From: Beroe ovata | Taxonomy: Eukaryota; Ctenophora; Nuda; Beroida; Beroidae | DNA length: 64,000 bases | Direction: 5' to 3' | Assembly (NCBI GenBank): GCA_946803715.1 | Contig: CAMPET010000008.1 | Location: 1 to 64,000 of the forward strand | In this document: positions 31,006-44,800 of the stretch, piece by piece | Numbering within the stretch: the first letter of the stretch is position 1 | How the letters are laid out: every line of letters starts with the position of its first letter | The notes under the pieces: generated by a model | Told to the model about the DNA's origin: nothing | Seen by the model: the letters and a program-made list of their open reading frames with translations, nothing else | Databases searched by the model: none | Made by a program: the position numbers and the translations under genes

Positions 31006-34000
31006 ATGAGTGAACACTCTACAGTGGTGAGTTATGATCATTATTATACCACTGTCAAATATATAACAATGCAAGATGACTCATTAATAGGATCAAATTC
31101 AGGGACAGCAGAAGCCTGCAGATAAACCAGCCATTGAAGAAAATGCATTTGATGCACTTGAGCGTGACTTTCAAGAGGTTTGAACATTGCGTACTTTAAT
31201 TCCGCATGGGGGATAGGTATTGAAAGTTTGATGTAGGAAGTCTGCTGATATAATAATAATAATTTGTAATGCATCAATTCTCCCATTTCAGGTTTTGACT
31301 GAGTTGATGGGAGATAAGTCCTTAGAAAGGTTTCGAGTAGAATATGAAAAACTGCACAAGGCTTTAAAGAAAAGTTATGAGGGTGAAAAGAGACTCACAC
31401 AGAAATGCAGAGAACTCAATGCAGAGATTGTAGCGAACGCTGCCAAAGTTTCTACTGCTCTAAAGCTTTCTCAAGAAGACCAGGGAACTATTGCTTCACT
31501 CAAGAAGGTTTGTGCCATAAGTATTCAGAATGAATTGATGAATTTCAGAAGTACAGTTCGAGTTTATGATAATGATTTCTTACTGTTCAACAGGAAATAG
31601 AGAAAGCATGGAAGATGGTGGATGCTGCTGCAGAAAAAGAGGCTAGGGCAAGGGAAACAATACAGTCATTGAAATTAGAGATTGCCAACCTTAGTAAACT
31701 AGTTGAACAAGGTGCTGGACTCACAATGGGACAAGAGCACAGGTAGTATACCATTTTAACTCTATACATCTCACACTCCTCAAATCGGTGGCATACATTT
31801 TACTCCTAGTATAGCGTATTAAATTAACGTAATTAATTTAACGTATTTCCATCAGTGTGAATGAACTACTCAAGATTAAGGAAGAGCTCACTAAAGATAG
31901 AGATGAAAAGCTTTCCGAGATCGTAGAACTGCGACAAAGTTTAGTGGAAGCCGCAACCAAGCAAGCAAAAGCTGAATCTGAAAAACGAGAGGCCGATGTG
32001 AAGATCCAAGAGCTCAAAGAGGACATCAACGTGAGAACTCATGAGGCTCAAAGAGAAGGACGAAAACGCGACAAGCTGGACAGAGAACTGAAAACAGCAC
32101 GCCTTGATCTGGACAGTAAGAATGTTGAAATCAAGAACAAGCAAGCTACTCTCCAGAAACTGCAAGAGGAGTGCTCTAGACTTGAAGCAAGTCTCAAGGA
32201 ACAAAAGGTTGGTACCGGTTTAAGTTTTAACCTGGAATGTCTGAACAACCTATTGCTAGAACTCCTTCTGTATGAAAGTATTTCAATATTGTACTTACTC
32301 AACCGTCCAATTGCAGCTGACGAACGAGCGAGCTGTAAAGGACAACGACCTATTGAACGGTCGAATCCTCAAAACGCAGCAAGAGAACGAGCAGCAGATG
32401 ATCCAAGTGAACATCTTGACAAATGAGAACCACGAGAAGAACTCAGAGCTCAAGCTGAAGGAGGAAGAGATCAATGCTCTGCGACAGGAGAACATGAAGT
32501 TGGCCAAGTTGAGGGAGACAATTCAGAGGAAATTGAGAGCGGTGGAAGACCACAAGTCTGAGGTGGAACAGGACAAGGAAACTCTCAAATCAAACATCAT
32601 CGGGCTTGAGAGAGGTTAGGAGTTGTCGATTCCTAGTATAATACTTGTCGACAAATATATCCCACTGTCAGTGGTCACTATTATAAACTGCTGCTAATGA
32701 TACAATATTTCATTGATAGTCGATTGTTCCATATCACTTACCCATTTCCTCAGAACTCGAAGCTATGAAGAAGAACGCCGAACTTGACCGCAAGAAGATA
32801 GACGAGTTGACAAGGGAGAAGGAGCTGTTGAACAAGAAGATGCTGAAGACGGCAGCTGACACGACCAAGCAACAGGATATTGTGAAACTCCACGAACAGA
32901 GCAAGAAAAATCTAGAACACGAGATCCAGAACTACAAGGAGGAAGCTCAGAAACAGAGGAAACTTATCTACCAACTGGAGAAGGAGAGAGATAGATACAT
33001 CAATGAAGCATCTGAGATGACTCAGAAATGTCTTGGTAAGATCCAAATTCGCGTATACACGATGCGATGCTTTTATTATGTGATTTGGGTATTGCTATAT
33101 CCTAACTTGTTACCTTCGTCAGGTGCTATGGAGGAAGTGAAGATTCGTGAGATGCAGATATTTGACTACAAGAAGAAGATTGCCGAAGCGGAGACCAAGT
33201 TAAAACAGCAACAAAATCTGTACGAGGCAGTGAGGAGTGATAGGAATCTGTACAGCAAGAACCTCATCGAATCCCAGGATGAGATCCAGGAAATGAAGAG
33301 GAAGCTGAAGATAATGAACCACCAAATTGATCAGCTGAAAGAGGAGATATCGGCGAAGGATGCAGCTTTGCTCAAGGAGAGATTGGACCATCAAGATGTT
33401 GAGAAGCATAAGGAACAGCTGAAGGTAGGTCTACTCTTGTGTTCACATGATTGTTTATGAATGATCGTGAACTTCATCAGATGTTCAGTTATTATCTGAT
33501 ATTGGTATTACCAATCGTCCAATCATATCTACTTCCTAACCAGGCTGAACTAGCTCGTATGAGACAAGAAGTTGAGCACATGAGGCAGAGGTGTGGAGAG
33601 TTGGAGGCTGAGAATGGCAAACAACACAAGATTATCATGTCAGCAGATGCAGAGCGTCTCAGGCAGAAGAAAGAGTTGGATCAAGTGATCAACGAGAGGG
33701 ACATCCTGGGGACACAGCTCATCAGACGTAATGACGAGCTGGCTCTACTCTACGAGAAGATCAAGATTCAGCAGAGCACATTGAACAAGGGTGAGATACA
33801 GTACAGGCAGAGATTGGAGGACATCCGATTATTGAAACTGGAGGTGAAGAAGCTGAGACGAGAGAAGAATATTCTGCTGAAGAGTGTCGCAAATGTGGAT
33901 GAACTGAGGTGAGTGCAGGGAGGGTGCTTGTAATTTGACAAAATATTAGTTTCGCAACCTTTCACACGACGTGTTCATCAGGAATCGCTGCTCTTGAATG

Positions 34001-35074
34001 TATAACTGTGTAGTTGTCAAATCTGCTCTGCCTGAACTATGGTGCACTCAATATCTCCTCCATTTCAGGCGCGAGCTGTTCCACGTGCAGAGAGAACTGC
34101 TCCGAGAGAGAACTCGATGCAAGGCCCTGGAAGAGGAACTGGAGAACCCCATGAACATTCACAGATGGAGAAAACTAGAGGGTAGCGACCCGTCAACCTA
34201 CGAGATGATACAGAAAATACAGACGCTTCAGAGACGACTCATCAGCAAGACTGAAGAGGTGAAAATTATTATAGTTTCATCCAATTAGTTTCATCCAATT
34301 TCATCCAATTAATTTCATCCAATTTCATCCAATTGACTTGGCATAGTATCGCTCTTCATGTTGCCACAACTGTGTATTCTGCTACCAAAACATCTACACT
34401 CACGAAACATAGCCATGCATCATACAATCATGCAATGAATGTTTAACACATATGAACGCAGGTTGTATCCAAAGAAATGTCTATCCAAGAGAAGGAAAAG
34501 CTGTACATCGATTTGAAGCAGATTCTCGCTCGACAGCCAGGTCCTGAAGTTGCGGAGCAACTCCAGATCTACCAGCAGAGTCTCAAGGAGAAGACAAAAC
34601 AGATGAAGGTTGGTGGCTAGTTGTTTCCTGCATTTTTATCGCGAATTATATCCGAATCTAAAGTTTCCATACGCGATATTTACGGCATCATAATAACCAA
34701 GAAACTGCCGTATTCAGGCTATGAGTTCTGAGTTGAACATGTGCGAAGCTCAAAATGCTGAATACAGATACGAGATTGAAACTTTGGTCCGGGAACTACA
34801 TGATGTGAAGAACAAGTATTACATGCAGAAACGAAAAGAAAGGAACATCAAGTAAGACACGATTCAGCCTAACTTACATCCCTATCTTGGTCTCTTTTCA
34901 ATCAAATAATTGTCTGTCGTTTTATGATCGTAAATGACCCATGGCCGTTTCAGAGAACGTGAACGTCACATGACTGGAGGAATGATACCTCCCCTCATTT
35001 CCTCTCAAAGGCAGGACAGTGTCAACAGATTCACTGGAGGTGGTTTCAACCTCAAACAGCCCCAAAAAGCGTAG
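31006..35074 (+). CDS. CFAP58: CFAP58 (CCDC147), flagellar coiled-coil protein, 13 exons
   Basis: Exons 31006-31026, 31103-31177, 31292-31507, 31594-31742, 31856-32207, 32317-32614, 32754-33035, 33123-33424, 33544-33908, 34069-34258, 34462-34608, 34718-34851, 34954-35074 join in phase to 883 codons, close to the vertebrate length. Almost the whole protein is coiled coil. Family blocks are strongly kept: GDKSLERFRVEYEKLH, KCRELNAEIVANAAKV, LKKEIEKAWKMVD, KLKQQQNLYEAVRSDRNLYS, RLRQKKELDQVINERDILG, RRNDELALLYEKIKIQQS, KALEEELENPMNIHRWRKLE, LARQPGPEVAEQL and C-terminal FTGGGFNL. The protein acts in axonemal assembly of motile cilia and sperm flagella. Introns are about 90-200 bases. The first coding exon has only seven codons; its start was chosen as the only ATG with a phase-0 donor before the conserved EENAFDALERDFQE. 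Confidence 0.96.
34264..34336 (+). repeat. Tandem repeat inside a CFAP58 intron
   Basis: Five or so copies of tttcatccaatt with small variation directly after the donor of exon 10. Confidence 0.85.
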
Positions 35075-36089
35075 ACTATCAAATCTTCACTTAATTTTGA
35101 TGTCATGATAATATACCAGTGTGAAGCGCGAAATCAAGGAAGAAGAACCATTTCTTTAGATGACTTTTGTAGAGTTATTCTCAATCATAATCCGTGATTT
35201 CGAGTCAGACCGGGGCCTCGGTCATAATAAGATTTTATCTCTACTGTGTTTTGTAAATATTGTGTAAAGAAAAAAGGTTGTGATATGAAATTTGAAAATT
35301 TCACTGTTTTAATCCCCTGTTTCAATTGGCAACCGCCTACACTATTACAATTGGTATACCAAAAGATTTTTGGTTGAGGTGCTTGAGATATCGATTCACC
35401 GATTTGATATGGAATCCTAGACAGCATCCACGAATATCCATAGCAGTATCTGATGTATTGGTACGGTTGTCATGGTAACATGCGCTGGATGAAATAAAAA
35501 GTACGATTTTTCAGCTGAAAAGTCAGCCGCGCGCAGAGCATTGATTCTGGTCGTTTGTTGACGGAAATATCTTTTCAATAAATAATTTTCTAAGTTAATT
35601 CTGCGACAGATTCGAACAACGTGTTTGTTTTTCCAAAAGTTAAGTTGGGTCTAGTAACAATAGAACTGGCAAACTGCAGCAGTAAAATCCATCTGTTCAA
35701 TCAAAGTCGTGATATCAAAGTAGTAATTTGTTTATTGTTTTCTGTGTTTGTCTCATAGACGATGACAATTTCCTTTGAAAGGACATAGCAAAACCTGACT
35801 ATTGTCTGGCAATACCCGACCGCTGATGCAAACCCAGCGAAAATTTCGACAGAAGCCGTCATCGATAGACAAAACAAGCAATGGTTGTCTTCGGGACAAA
35901 AGCAAGGCAGTGATCTCAAAAGATCAACAAAGCTTAGGTTAAGCAAAAAATTGTTGTTACTAAAAACCTCAAGGGCCCCTTTAGTGATGACGATAGCGGG
36001 AAACTAAGATAAGTTAAAATAGCGGTCACGCATGTCAATATCCAATTAGCAATGAGAGTGATGTCATAGGCCAATGGATGCTGTCATGA
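35075..36089. other. Convergent intergenic region, no gene
   Basis: Between the 3' ends of CFAP58 and the receptor. A diverged reverse copy of dispersed repeat R1 lies at about 35813-35870 (gtctggcaatacccgaccgc ... ccgtcatcgatag). No exon is seen. Confidence 0.6.
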
Positions 36090-38757
36090 TCAGGTATCTG
36101 AGCTAGATAAACAATATCTGAACAGTCGCACAACATCCTTCCTTACGTACGAGTTAAAAACTCCCACGATCACGAAATCCATGAAACCTATCGCACTAAA
36201 GCATAGAGAAAGCGGAAAGTGTCGTTTCTCGTTGACTCCCGTTGATTTTCGCATAGCAATATCCGCCACGAAGAAGACGGTCTGAGCTATGAATGTGGCT
36301 ATGGTGGTGATCATGAGGCATCGGGTGGTGGCAAGCTGGTGTCGGGTTATGTTGTTCCTGAACACGGGTTTACGGACCGGCGCTTCGTCCTCTTGATCGT
36401 CTTCCGGCTTGTCCAGGATTTGGAAGGAGAGACGACCTAGATCTGGACTGTGATCCACCAGCAGATCAGCCTGAAAGGTAGGTGGTGGGGTCAGGATACG
36501 GATGCATTTCACCATTTTCCACTCCATTTTCAAGTAGGAGTGATAAAGTTTTGTGAGGTGACCTACAGGCACTGACGGTCCTTCCTGGAAGAGGATCACA
36601 GGAGCCCTTGGTGAGAGTTTGGAATCATTTTCATCCCTGACGGCATCTTGAATTGTTGCATTGTTGTCCTGTAGTGGGTTTTCCGGTTTTCTGAGCACTT
36701 CTCGTGTGTTGATAGTTACTCTGTTAGATTTGGGTCTGTAATCTTTCAGTTCAATCTCATCTACAGAGATTCTCCTCCCCTCACTCACTTCACTTGTTTC
36801 ACCACCTAGCCTGATAAGAGATGTTGCTAGCTAACAATCGCAACTCTCTTGAAGTTGAAATTACTTGCTGGAAATTGTATGCAGAATGCCCCCAGAGAAC
36901 ACAGCCATCTTAAGATAGTGCACTTTCTAGCCATTATGTACCTGACGGATCGATTGTTGAATATAATCGACTCTTTTACTGTCTGACGTCCCATCATTGT
37001 TGATCGTCTCGTGTTGACTGAAGCTGCGCACCGCTGAAACGATGGGGGATCCATTAAACATTTGAATGTACTGAAACAGTTCCAAATAAATCTGGCACTC
37101 GACGAGGCATGTATGCATTGAGCAGTCAAGTCGAATCGAAAACGCTCTCATACAGTTTGATGCTGAAAAATAAAATTTTGCAACAGCACGGAGAATTGCA
37201 GCAGCACGGAGAATTCTAGCAGTGGTACCATCACACTTTACCTTGACGAAGAGTCTGTAAGAAATGCCGAAGACCACTATAGTCGCAATTAGAGGGAGGT
37301 AAGATCCCAGGACAAAACAGATATCAGTGAGGTCCGAGTAACTGATGGAGTGAATACATCGCTTCTCCTCCTCAGATAGGATACTCCTGCAGCAGGGAAA
37401 GTGTATCGAGTCACGCAGTTCCACTCTTATACCCGAACCCCCTTTCCCCCTATATTCCCCCTCTGCTATTCGCCTGATCATCGCAATGATAACCAGAAAC
37501 CATATCCCCCTCTGCACTATTATTATTACACTGGTTGAGGGAGTGATCATAAATCATGGTTAATTCGACACCTGTTCGTTGCCCCAGTGTTCACGAGGAC
37601 TCGCTCAGTACTGGAGTGATTGGCATGTGTCACCATCACACTCTCAGTCCCTCCCTCCTGATCAATGTCTTGGTAACACGGTTCCAAGTCCACATGACAC
37701 ATGCCCAGGTATGACACGTATTGGAGAGTGATGTTGAACTTCCTCTGTGTGGCGAGTCTCCAGGACCATGCGAGGAGAGATGCAAAACCAGCCACCAGGG
37801 CCCCTGGTATTATTACCTGAGTGACGAGATCATGTGATTTGACATGCTCATGTGATCTGATATGAGTCCACAGTCGAACTGCGTTATATATGAGTTGGAC
37901 AATGAACTTTGAATTTTTAAATTGTCATCATTAAAGCATTCCTGCACTCCCATACCACATACACGGACACCGCATACACGCTGACAGTATATGTATCTAG
38001 ATAGAGGGATATCTAACCTGTTTCCTGGTGAGTTCATTGTACTTGAGTGGTCTGCATATGAGGAACAGTCTGTCGACTGCTGCCAAGACCAGTGTGAAGG
38101 AATGAGCAGTGAGGCCGATAGTGATCAGCGCATCATTCAGCATACATACTTGCTGGTGTAGCTGAAGAGTGGGTGACATACAGTGGCCGTTGGGATTTTG
38201 ATTTGTGAAGTACATCTATGGACAAAGATATGCATAAAAACATTTCTTCAGATGTGTTTTGAGGATATACGAAGAAAATCGAATAATACTAATAATAATA
38301 CGAATAATACTAATAGGATTGGGTTCAAAGCTATCCACATCAAGGAGCATCAACGACTCACGATAAGCTGATTTTCATCAATAAGAGCTGGTATGAGGAA
38401 TGACCCTTGAATAACTATCAGCTCTGCAGCCACGAACAGCTGTATTATGATGGGATTGACCTGGGGGGACAAGTATCAGCACACTTGTAACTTGCTGATA
38501 CTCGACACTCTAGTCAGGAAAAGATAGGTGTGATTCCCGCCATTCAGTTCCCCACAATCAGTTGGTAATTAGTTGGTAATACGTTGGTAATCAGTTGGTT
38601 ATCATGGTTGGTGTAGCTAGCTCTAATTCTATCGCACCTTGGAAGAGGGAATGTAAGGTTTCTTGATCTGTGTTACTATCACGAAACTTCCCCCAATGAT
38701 CGTAAAGAACAGGAATGCTGATACAATCGCTAGTTCCACAGCATAGTACCACTTCAT
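36090..38757 (-). CDS. Seven-helix receptor, rhodopsin-like orphan GPCR
   Basis: Minus-strand exons 38638-38757 (helix 1), 38362-38460 (helix 2), 38018-38215 (helix 3), 37572-37816 (helix 4 and extracellular loop 2), 37242-37386 (helix 5) and a last exon ending 36090 (helices 6 and 7). Junctions through helix 5 are in phase. The helix 3 end AAVDRLFLICRPLKY is a DRY-box variant (DRL) typical of class A, with a Cys (QVCMLND) before helix 3 and Cys in the long second loop for the usual disulphide. Helix 7 ends GVFNSYVRKDVVRLF, a relaxed NPxxY. The third intracellular loop is long, Pro/Asp-rich. The boundary of the last exon is unsettled: the open frame after helix 5 can be read on to 36927, and no acceptor near 36790 fits its phase cleanly. 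Ligand unknown. Confidence 0.75.
38270..38318 (+). repeat. aat/act microsatellite in receptor intron
   Basis: Run of aataatactaataataatacg units between helix 2 and helix 3 exons. Confidence 0.8.
38560..38601 (+). repeat. agttggtaat tandem repeat in receptor intron
   Basis: Four imperfect copies of cagttggtaat between exons 1 and 2 of the receptor. Confidence 0.8.
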
Positions 38758-41700
38758 GATAGAACCTCCCACAAAACCTCTGTACCCAATTCTTACTATT
38801 ACTCTGCTTGAAGCTAAGTTTTGAAACGAGGAGAATAACGTAAACGCGAATGGAGTTATGACACAAAATCAAGGGAGTATAGACAAATAAAGGACTGTTA
38901 CTCTGAAAGTTACACTCAAATAAACGTGAGAAATAGAAACTGAGGAATAAGTTAGAAAGTTATGCCGTGTGTTCAAATAAGGGATTATGGTAAAGAGGCT
39001 AACACTCTAACAGCCTAACTACAGTTGTAAGAACTGGTACTCAAGGGGGGCATGTATATGTATTATGTACTCTGTTTAAGATATGTTAAGAAGTCAGGGT
39101 TACAACTTTGGTGGAAGGTCAAGATTTAAGTTGTTAAGCTGAATCTGCTGTGAGTGTGAGAGATCATATTTTGTAAGTACATACATTTACAATAAAGTGC
39201 AAGTCAGTGTCACAACTAAAGCACAATCTATATACTTATAGCACAGCATTTGGGGGTGTCAGCAGAGGGAAAAAGCAAAGTTGGTATAAATTTGTTGACG
39301 AGCAAGGAAATAAGTAGCCATATCAAATTAAATGTCAGGCTAAAACAACTATGCTCATTGCTCAAGGAAAGCGATCGACACTCCCAGACACAAACACAGA
39401 CACACCCAGACAGCGACACATACAAACAGACTCACACATACACATACACACACATACAGCGCAACACAAGACACAGACACGCGACACATACAAACAAACA
39501 CATACACACAGACAGTGACACATACAAACAGACACACACAGACACNACACACACACACACACACACACACATACACATACACACACACACACACATACAC
39601 ATATACACACACACACGCGCGCGTATCTCACTCACACGAACACATCTCAAAGTCAAAAGGTGCAGCGAGTGTTGGCGCAATGGCGCACGATCATGCTGGT
39701 TCTCTTTCTAAATGTAGCTTCAGTTCTGAGCTATTGCACGTTTTCCTTCTTTGGTATTATTAAAAATGAGAAAAGCAAACGAAGAAAAGGTGGTGATCAC
39801 ATGATTGTCCCATGACTAATCTCTATAAAAGTATTCAATCTTTTGTATACAATGGAGAGTGAGACGTAACTTTCAGCCGACCATTGTTCCATTTTTATAT
39901 TAGCCGGGCGACATCCGATTCCAATACGCGTGTCTACTGTCAGCTGGTCCTGCTCCGAATACGGAAATGAATTCGTGTCAATTCTCGGTAATCATCAATT
40001 TCCGGTATTTTGTTTGTTGGTGGGGGGCAATGGCCCGTCACTGGTAATTGGGTTCCAGTTCAGAGCAGTGACCCTGAACGCAACTGAACCACTATGAACC
40101 ACAACTCCAAGTATATTGTCATTTGGAACATTAACAAATGGTCAAAAAATAACAGTTTGCAGATTACTCGACTATTCGACCCCACAACCCTACAGTTACA
40201 CTATCCTATCTAAATCAATATCCAGTTTAATTTAAAATCATTATCCTATTTAATTTCAAATCATTATCTGAAGATAGATCATCCATGTCCATCATAATGT
40301 GACCCCGTTATAAGAGTAAGACCCCATTAACTCGAGTACGACCTTTAATATCCGATAGCTATAATATCCGATATAATGGTAAAAGCGGTATTACGGTCAA
40401 GGTGTAATGTAAGAACTGCAACTTAAATTAATTCGAAAGTTCGAATGAAAGTGAAATTGAAACACACACCATTCTGTATGATTGTATGGGCTATGCATGG
40501 GTACTGGTAGCTGATGGAGTATGGTTATGCAGAGCTATTATATTATAGGGTAAAGTCATTGTGCGGGACGTGTTACATTTCACAGAGCAACAAGTTGAGC
40601 AACTGGGAGAGTGGTTCGCAGTTTGTAGGTCTTATCTAGTGGTTCACAACGTCAAACATAGCTCATTGTTCCTGGTGGAATATGATGGACAGGGTGGGGG
40701 ATATTCATTATGCTTTTTGCAGCCGTCAAGTCGAATCCCTACTGCAGTACACAGCTAATCGATGCATTAGATGGAGTTTGTAACTTCCTTATGATTTCCA
40801 AGAAAAATAAAACAAGTTGGATAATTTATGTAACGTTAAATACAAGGGCGCTTAAGAAAAGCACCTTCGTTATGACAAATACAAGGGACACTTGTACAAA
40901 TCGAGTATCCATCAACTGCGTAACATTTGCTCAATCGGCTCAATAGTAAAAGCAGTTATTCCACGTTAAAATGATTATGACATGAGCACTCATCGCTGAA
41001 CACAAGCAGGGATATACTTGGAGGGGTACATGTTATTGTAAAATAGCTCGAAAATGTAACAGAAACACAGCTTTCCCTAAAATCACCAATCTGCATCGCA
41101 CGTGGTATACTGATCTTGCTCATTGAAATATCCTGCATCAGATATAGATTAAAACTTTCTCCCCTCGAAAACATGAATGAAGTGATCTAGATGGTAAAAA
41201 TTTAGGTTATTTTCATCATATTTTCTTAAAGAAATAAGGCTAAAAACTTAAATAATATTCCGGGTGTACGGAAGTATAAAAGTGCGACTTATAAAACTCA
41301 AATACAAGCAGATAAGTACAAATATTTGAATAATTCTCTTCATCACGATGGTATGTCAGCCAATAGTCATTCTCCCATCTGACTTAAATGTAGAACACGC
41401 ATTGCGAATGAGTCTCACACATCCAAAGGCAGATATAATCCGATAGATTGTCGATGTGATGGTTGAATTTAGAGTGCAATAACTGATCGACATTCATTAG
41501 ATTTCCTGCCTTTGGCAGCATGATCACATGTTAAAATATATGTTAAATATTACCACAAGATTAACTTCATATTTGTTTACTACGTTTCATGGTAAAAGCA
41601 ACACTAAAATTTAATATCTACCAAAAATCAGGAATTTTGACCAAAATCAACTATCACAACGTGCGCAAAAGAGCAACTTGCAAGACCACTAGATCAAGGA

Positions 41701-41857
41701 ATTGCAGGTTTCTAAACACAGGATAAGCAGCTACAGACTACTACTACTACTATTATATAGAGCAATATATAGAGCAATATATAATAGATAGAACGGCGTC
41801 CGAGTGCTATTCATGTTTATATCAATAGATATATCGGTGTTAGATCTCGAAATATGT
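38758..41857. other. 3-kb intergenic region with CA microsatellite, no gene
   Basis: Upstream of the receptor and downstream of CNOT6. A CA/CAGA-rich microsatellite fills about 39375-39640 and contains the n at 39546; open frames there are translations of the repeat. Elsewhere I see AT-rich sequence without exons or recognisable elements. Confidence 0.6.
39375..39640 (+). repeat. Compound CA / CAGACA microsatellite across a contig join
   Basis: cacagacacacc, gacacatacaaacag and pure acac runs, about 265 bases. The true length is unknown because of the n at 39546. Confidence 0.9.
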
Positions 41858-44800
41858 TCATCTGCTGTTAATGAGTTCCAACTCTGCAACGAGTGAGAAG
41901 TGGTCTGATGGGTAATGCACGTTGGGGCACCCAATCACCTTATTCTGTACCATCCAATCCACATCAATACCTCCCAGTACGCCCACCGTACGGAGGTTAT
42001 CCTTACTGTGGAGCACGTGATCGAGAATACCCTTGAAATCGTACGTGTAGTTGGTGTAGCGTAACTTGTCCTGTAGGTCGTCGGCGTAGCAGGTCTTCAG
42101 TTTAAACCCGTGTTTGAAGTACTTGGAACCGTTCTTGTTGCCGATACACTCGCCGTTTGCTTTCTTTAGGAAACCGTGGTACTTGAGACCGTGAAACTCT
42201 GTGTGCTCCGTTGAGATTTGTCCCTTGAGAAGGAACTCTATGACAGCGGAATCGGGTGTAGAATTGAAATCTCCCGCTACGATCATCGGGATGTTGTACC
42301 CGCCTTTTATTTCCTTCACAAACGATTCAACCTGTGGGACATAGTGGGGTAGCATGCGTGATTCACAGCTCACACGTCTATAATAATTAGGTTGATCAAA
42401 TTATAGAACAGCTTCATCGTATTAGGTCACTGTTTACCCTATTAGGTCACTATTCACCCTACTTCAACAACTCACTTCATTCATGAACATGATGTTCTGT
42501 ATAAGTTTCACATCGGAGTATTCAGGGTCCCAGTTAATGTGAGTATTCAGAATCAGAAGCTTGTTGTGTCTCGTTCCTGCGTGAGATTGCTCAGCTAATG
42601 AAAATAAACAAGATAAACACGTCACGCAAATGACCGATACATTTCAAACTCAGGGCACAGTGCCGCAGACACCTCAGGGCACAGTGTCACTGATACCTCA
42701 GGGGACAGTGCCGCAGACACCATAAACCTAGAAGTAAATCAGCCACAACTCCTGCTTACCATGTGTTGGCTCCTTGATGTCTAGACAACAAGCAATGCCA
42801 ATGTTGTCTTTAGTCTGAACTCTGTTGATCATGTCATCTGCACCCTCTGCGTTAGCTATTGCCAGCTGTGAGTAGTCGATGTACCGTACTTTGTGCATCC
42901 CAAATCTGGCAAGGGGCGAGGGTGTTACATTTCTATCGGTAATTATCGCCTCTTTGTCAATTAATATGCCAGGTATGTATGACCAACATGAAGATTACGT
43001 TGATGAAAGTACGCATTATTTTTCATTACAGCCCGCCCCATCCCACACCATATTAAAATTTCCATCCTATTCATTCACTGCGATATCATGACCTAACTCC
43101 GATCAAGTAATGCCTATAAATAGCCCAAGTCGTGCTGGCTTTAGTAACAGGGAGTGTGGGGTCTGCATACCAATCCACATGTATAATTAGATTTAATTTT
43201 CAACTGGAGGAAGTAGGGTGAACGATGACATAATTTCATCATCATGGCCAGGATACAATGGCATTTCACAACATGGACAATAATAACTTACAGGACGTGC
43301 GCGCGCGTACACGCGCACAAATTACGCGCAAACTAGTCTGCTATTCTCGAGTCAAAATAAGAAGACCCTTTCGGGATTTGTGCCACTTTGTGTCACAGAT
43401 GTATATATGGAATAAACGAATTGAAACAAATTTCAATGGAGCCTGGTGTGCGTTTGTCCGTGTCACACGCTTTGAACCAAAAATAGGGGTTTGATACCAT
43501 TCATAGTTATCATGATTTATTCAACAGTTTTGGCCGTTATGTTCATGACCAAAAACAGGATTTTTTCAGGATTTGTTCTCGAATAGTTGAAGATTGTTAT
43601 GTTGAAGTCCGCATTGATTTTAGATGCTCAGATCGTGCGTTGTCGAGGAGTGAAGTTGCTTTTTGCCAATTTTTCCGTCATTTTCTGAGGTAGAAACTTC
43701 AAAATTTTTGAGCAAGTAGAACTCTCGGAATGTAAAAAAACTGAAGAGTGAGTTTTTTGCTGATAACTCAGGCATTTTTCGAACTGAGGGCTTGGAAATT
43801 TTGTGGGAAAAACTTATTGCGATAGCTACCACACCTCCAAATTTCATTCATAAACTCCGAACTGAAGCTGAGATATAGACGTTAACTTTTGTCTAGTGTC
43901 CACTTTTTGGACACACTGTATTGATCTAAACAATTTTGGTCCATAGAATGGGTTTAAATGGGACATATATGGTTGAAAAGGTCCTCTTCGGCCGGTCTAT
44001 GTTTGAATCAGTCCCAGTGGGAAATTTGATGTTTCACAAAGAAATTCCGCATTATTAGTGTATGATCTATTTAACACCACGATCTGAATGAACACTGTAA
44101 TTGTGAACAATGAACACAATGACTCGTGTTACTGCACAGTGATTATGACCTGGCCTACAGCCAAACACACATAATTGTCTCACATATTCCGTACAATATT
44201 ACTTCATTATAACAATAGTTAACCATAGCTAACACAACTATAATAGTTAACACAATGAAACGGTGTTGGGGTGTTGTCATCAAGATGACTATCAAAAGCG
44301 GAGAAAAGTTCATTCCACGAACTACTTCTATAGAGCCTCATTTTTTACATGACTCAGTATGTGTACCAGCCAGTACAGATTCTGGCATTTCTCAAGAGAG
44401 ACACTTACCATGTGTTCATGTAGAGAAGTAAGAAGAAGAGGGGTTTACTATATCAGATATAGTTCAACATGAACTGTCAATATGATAGAGTGCTTGTGAC
44501 ATGTCATGTGGCAATATTCAAGTAGAACTATAACTGTCGATCACATCTAAAGGTGCAATGTCTTTCATATGGTGAAATGGCAGTGAAAACTGTAATTACT
44601 AATGTTGTTATATTCATGTACAAGCGTGATAAGCCAATAATAACGACTTCACATGAAACTTTAAACACTAGCATTTCGATTGTTTTTGTATATTGTGTGT
44701 TTGTTCCTAGCGTGTATAACTGTCTAGTAATGTGATGATATACTGTGACGATCACTACATAACGTTGACTCAATTATCAAATCAGTATTCCTGACATCTG

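Noticed and set aside
39228-39763. Cys/Val- and Thr/His-rich frames
   Set aside because: They are readings of the CA microsatellite on both strands.
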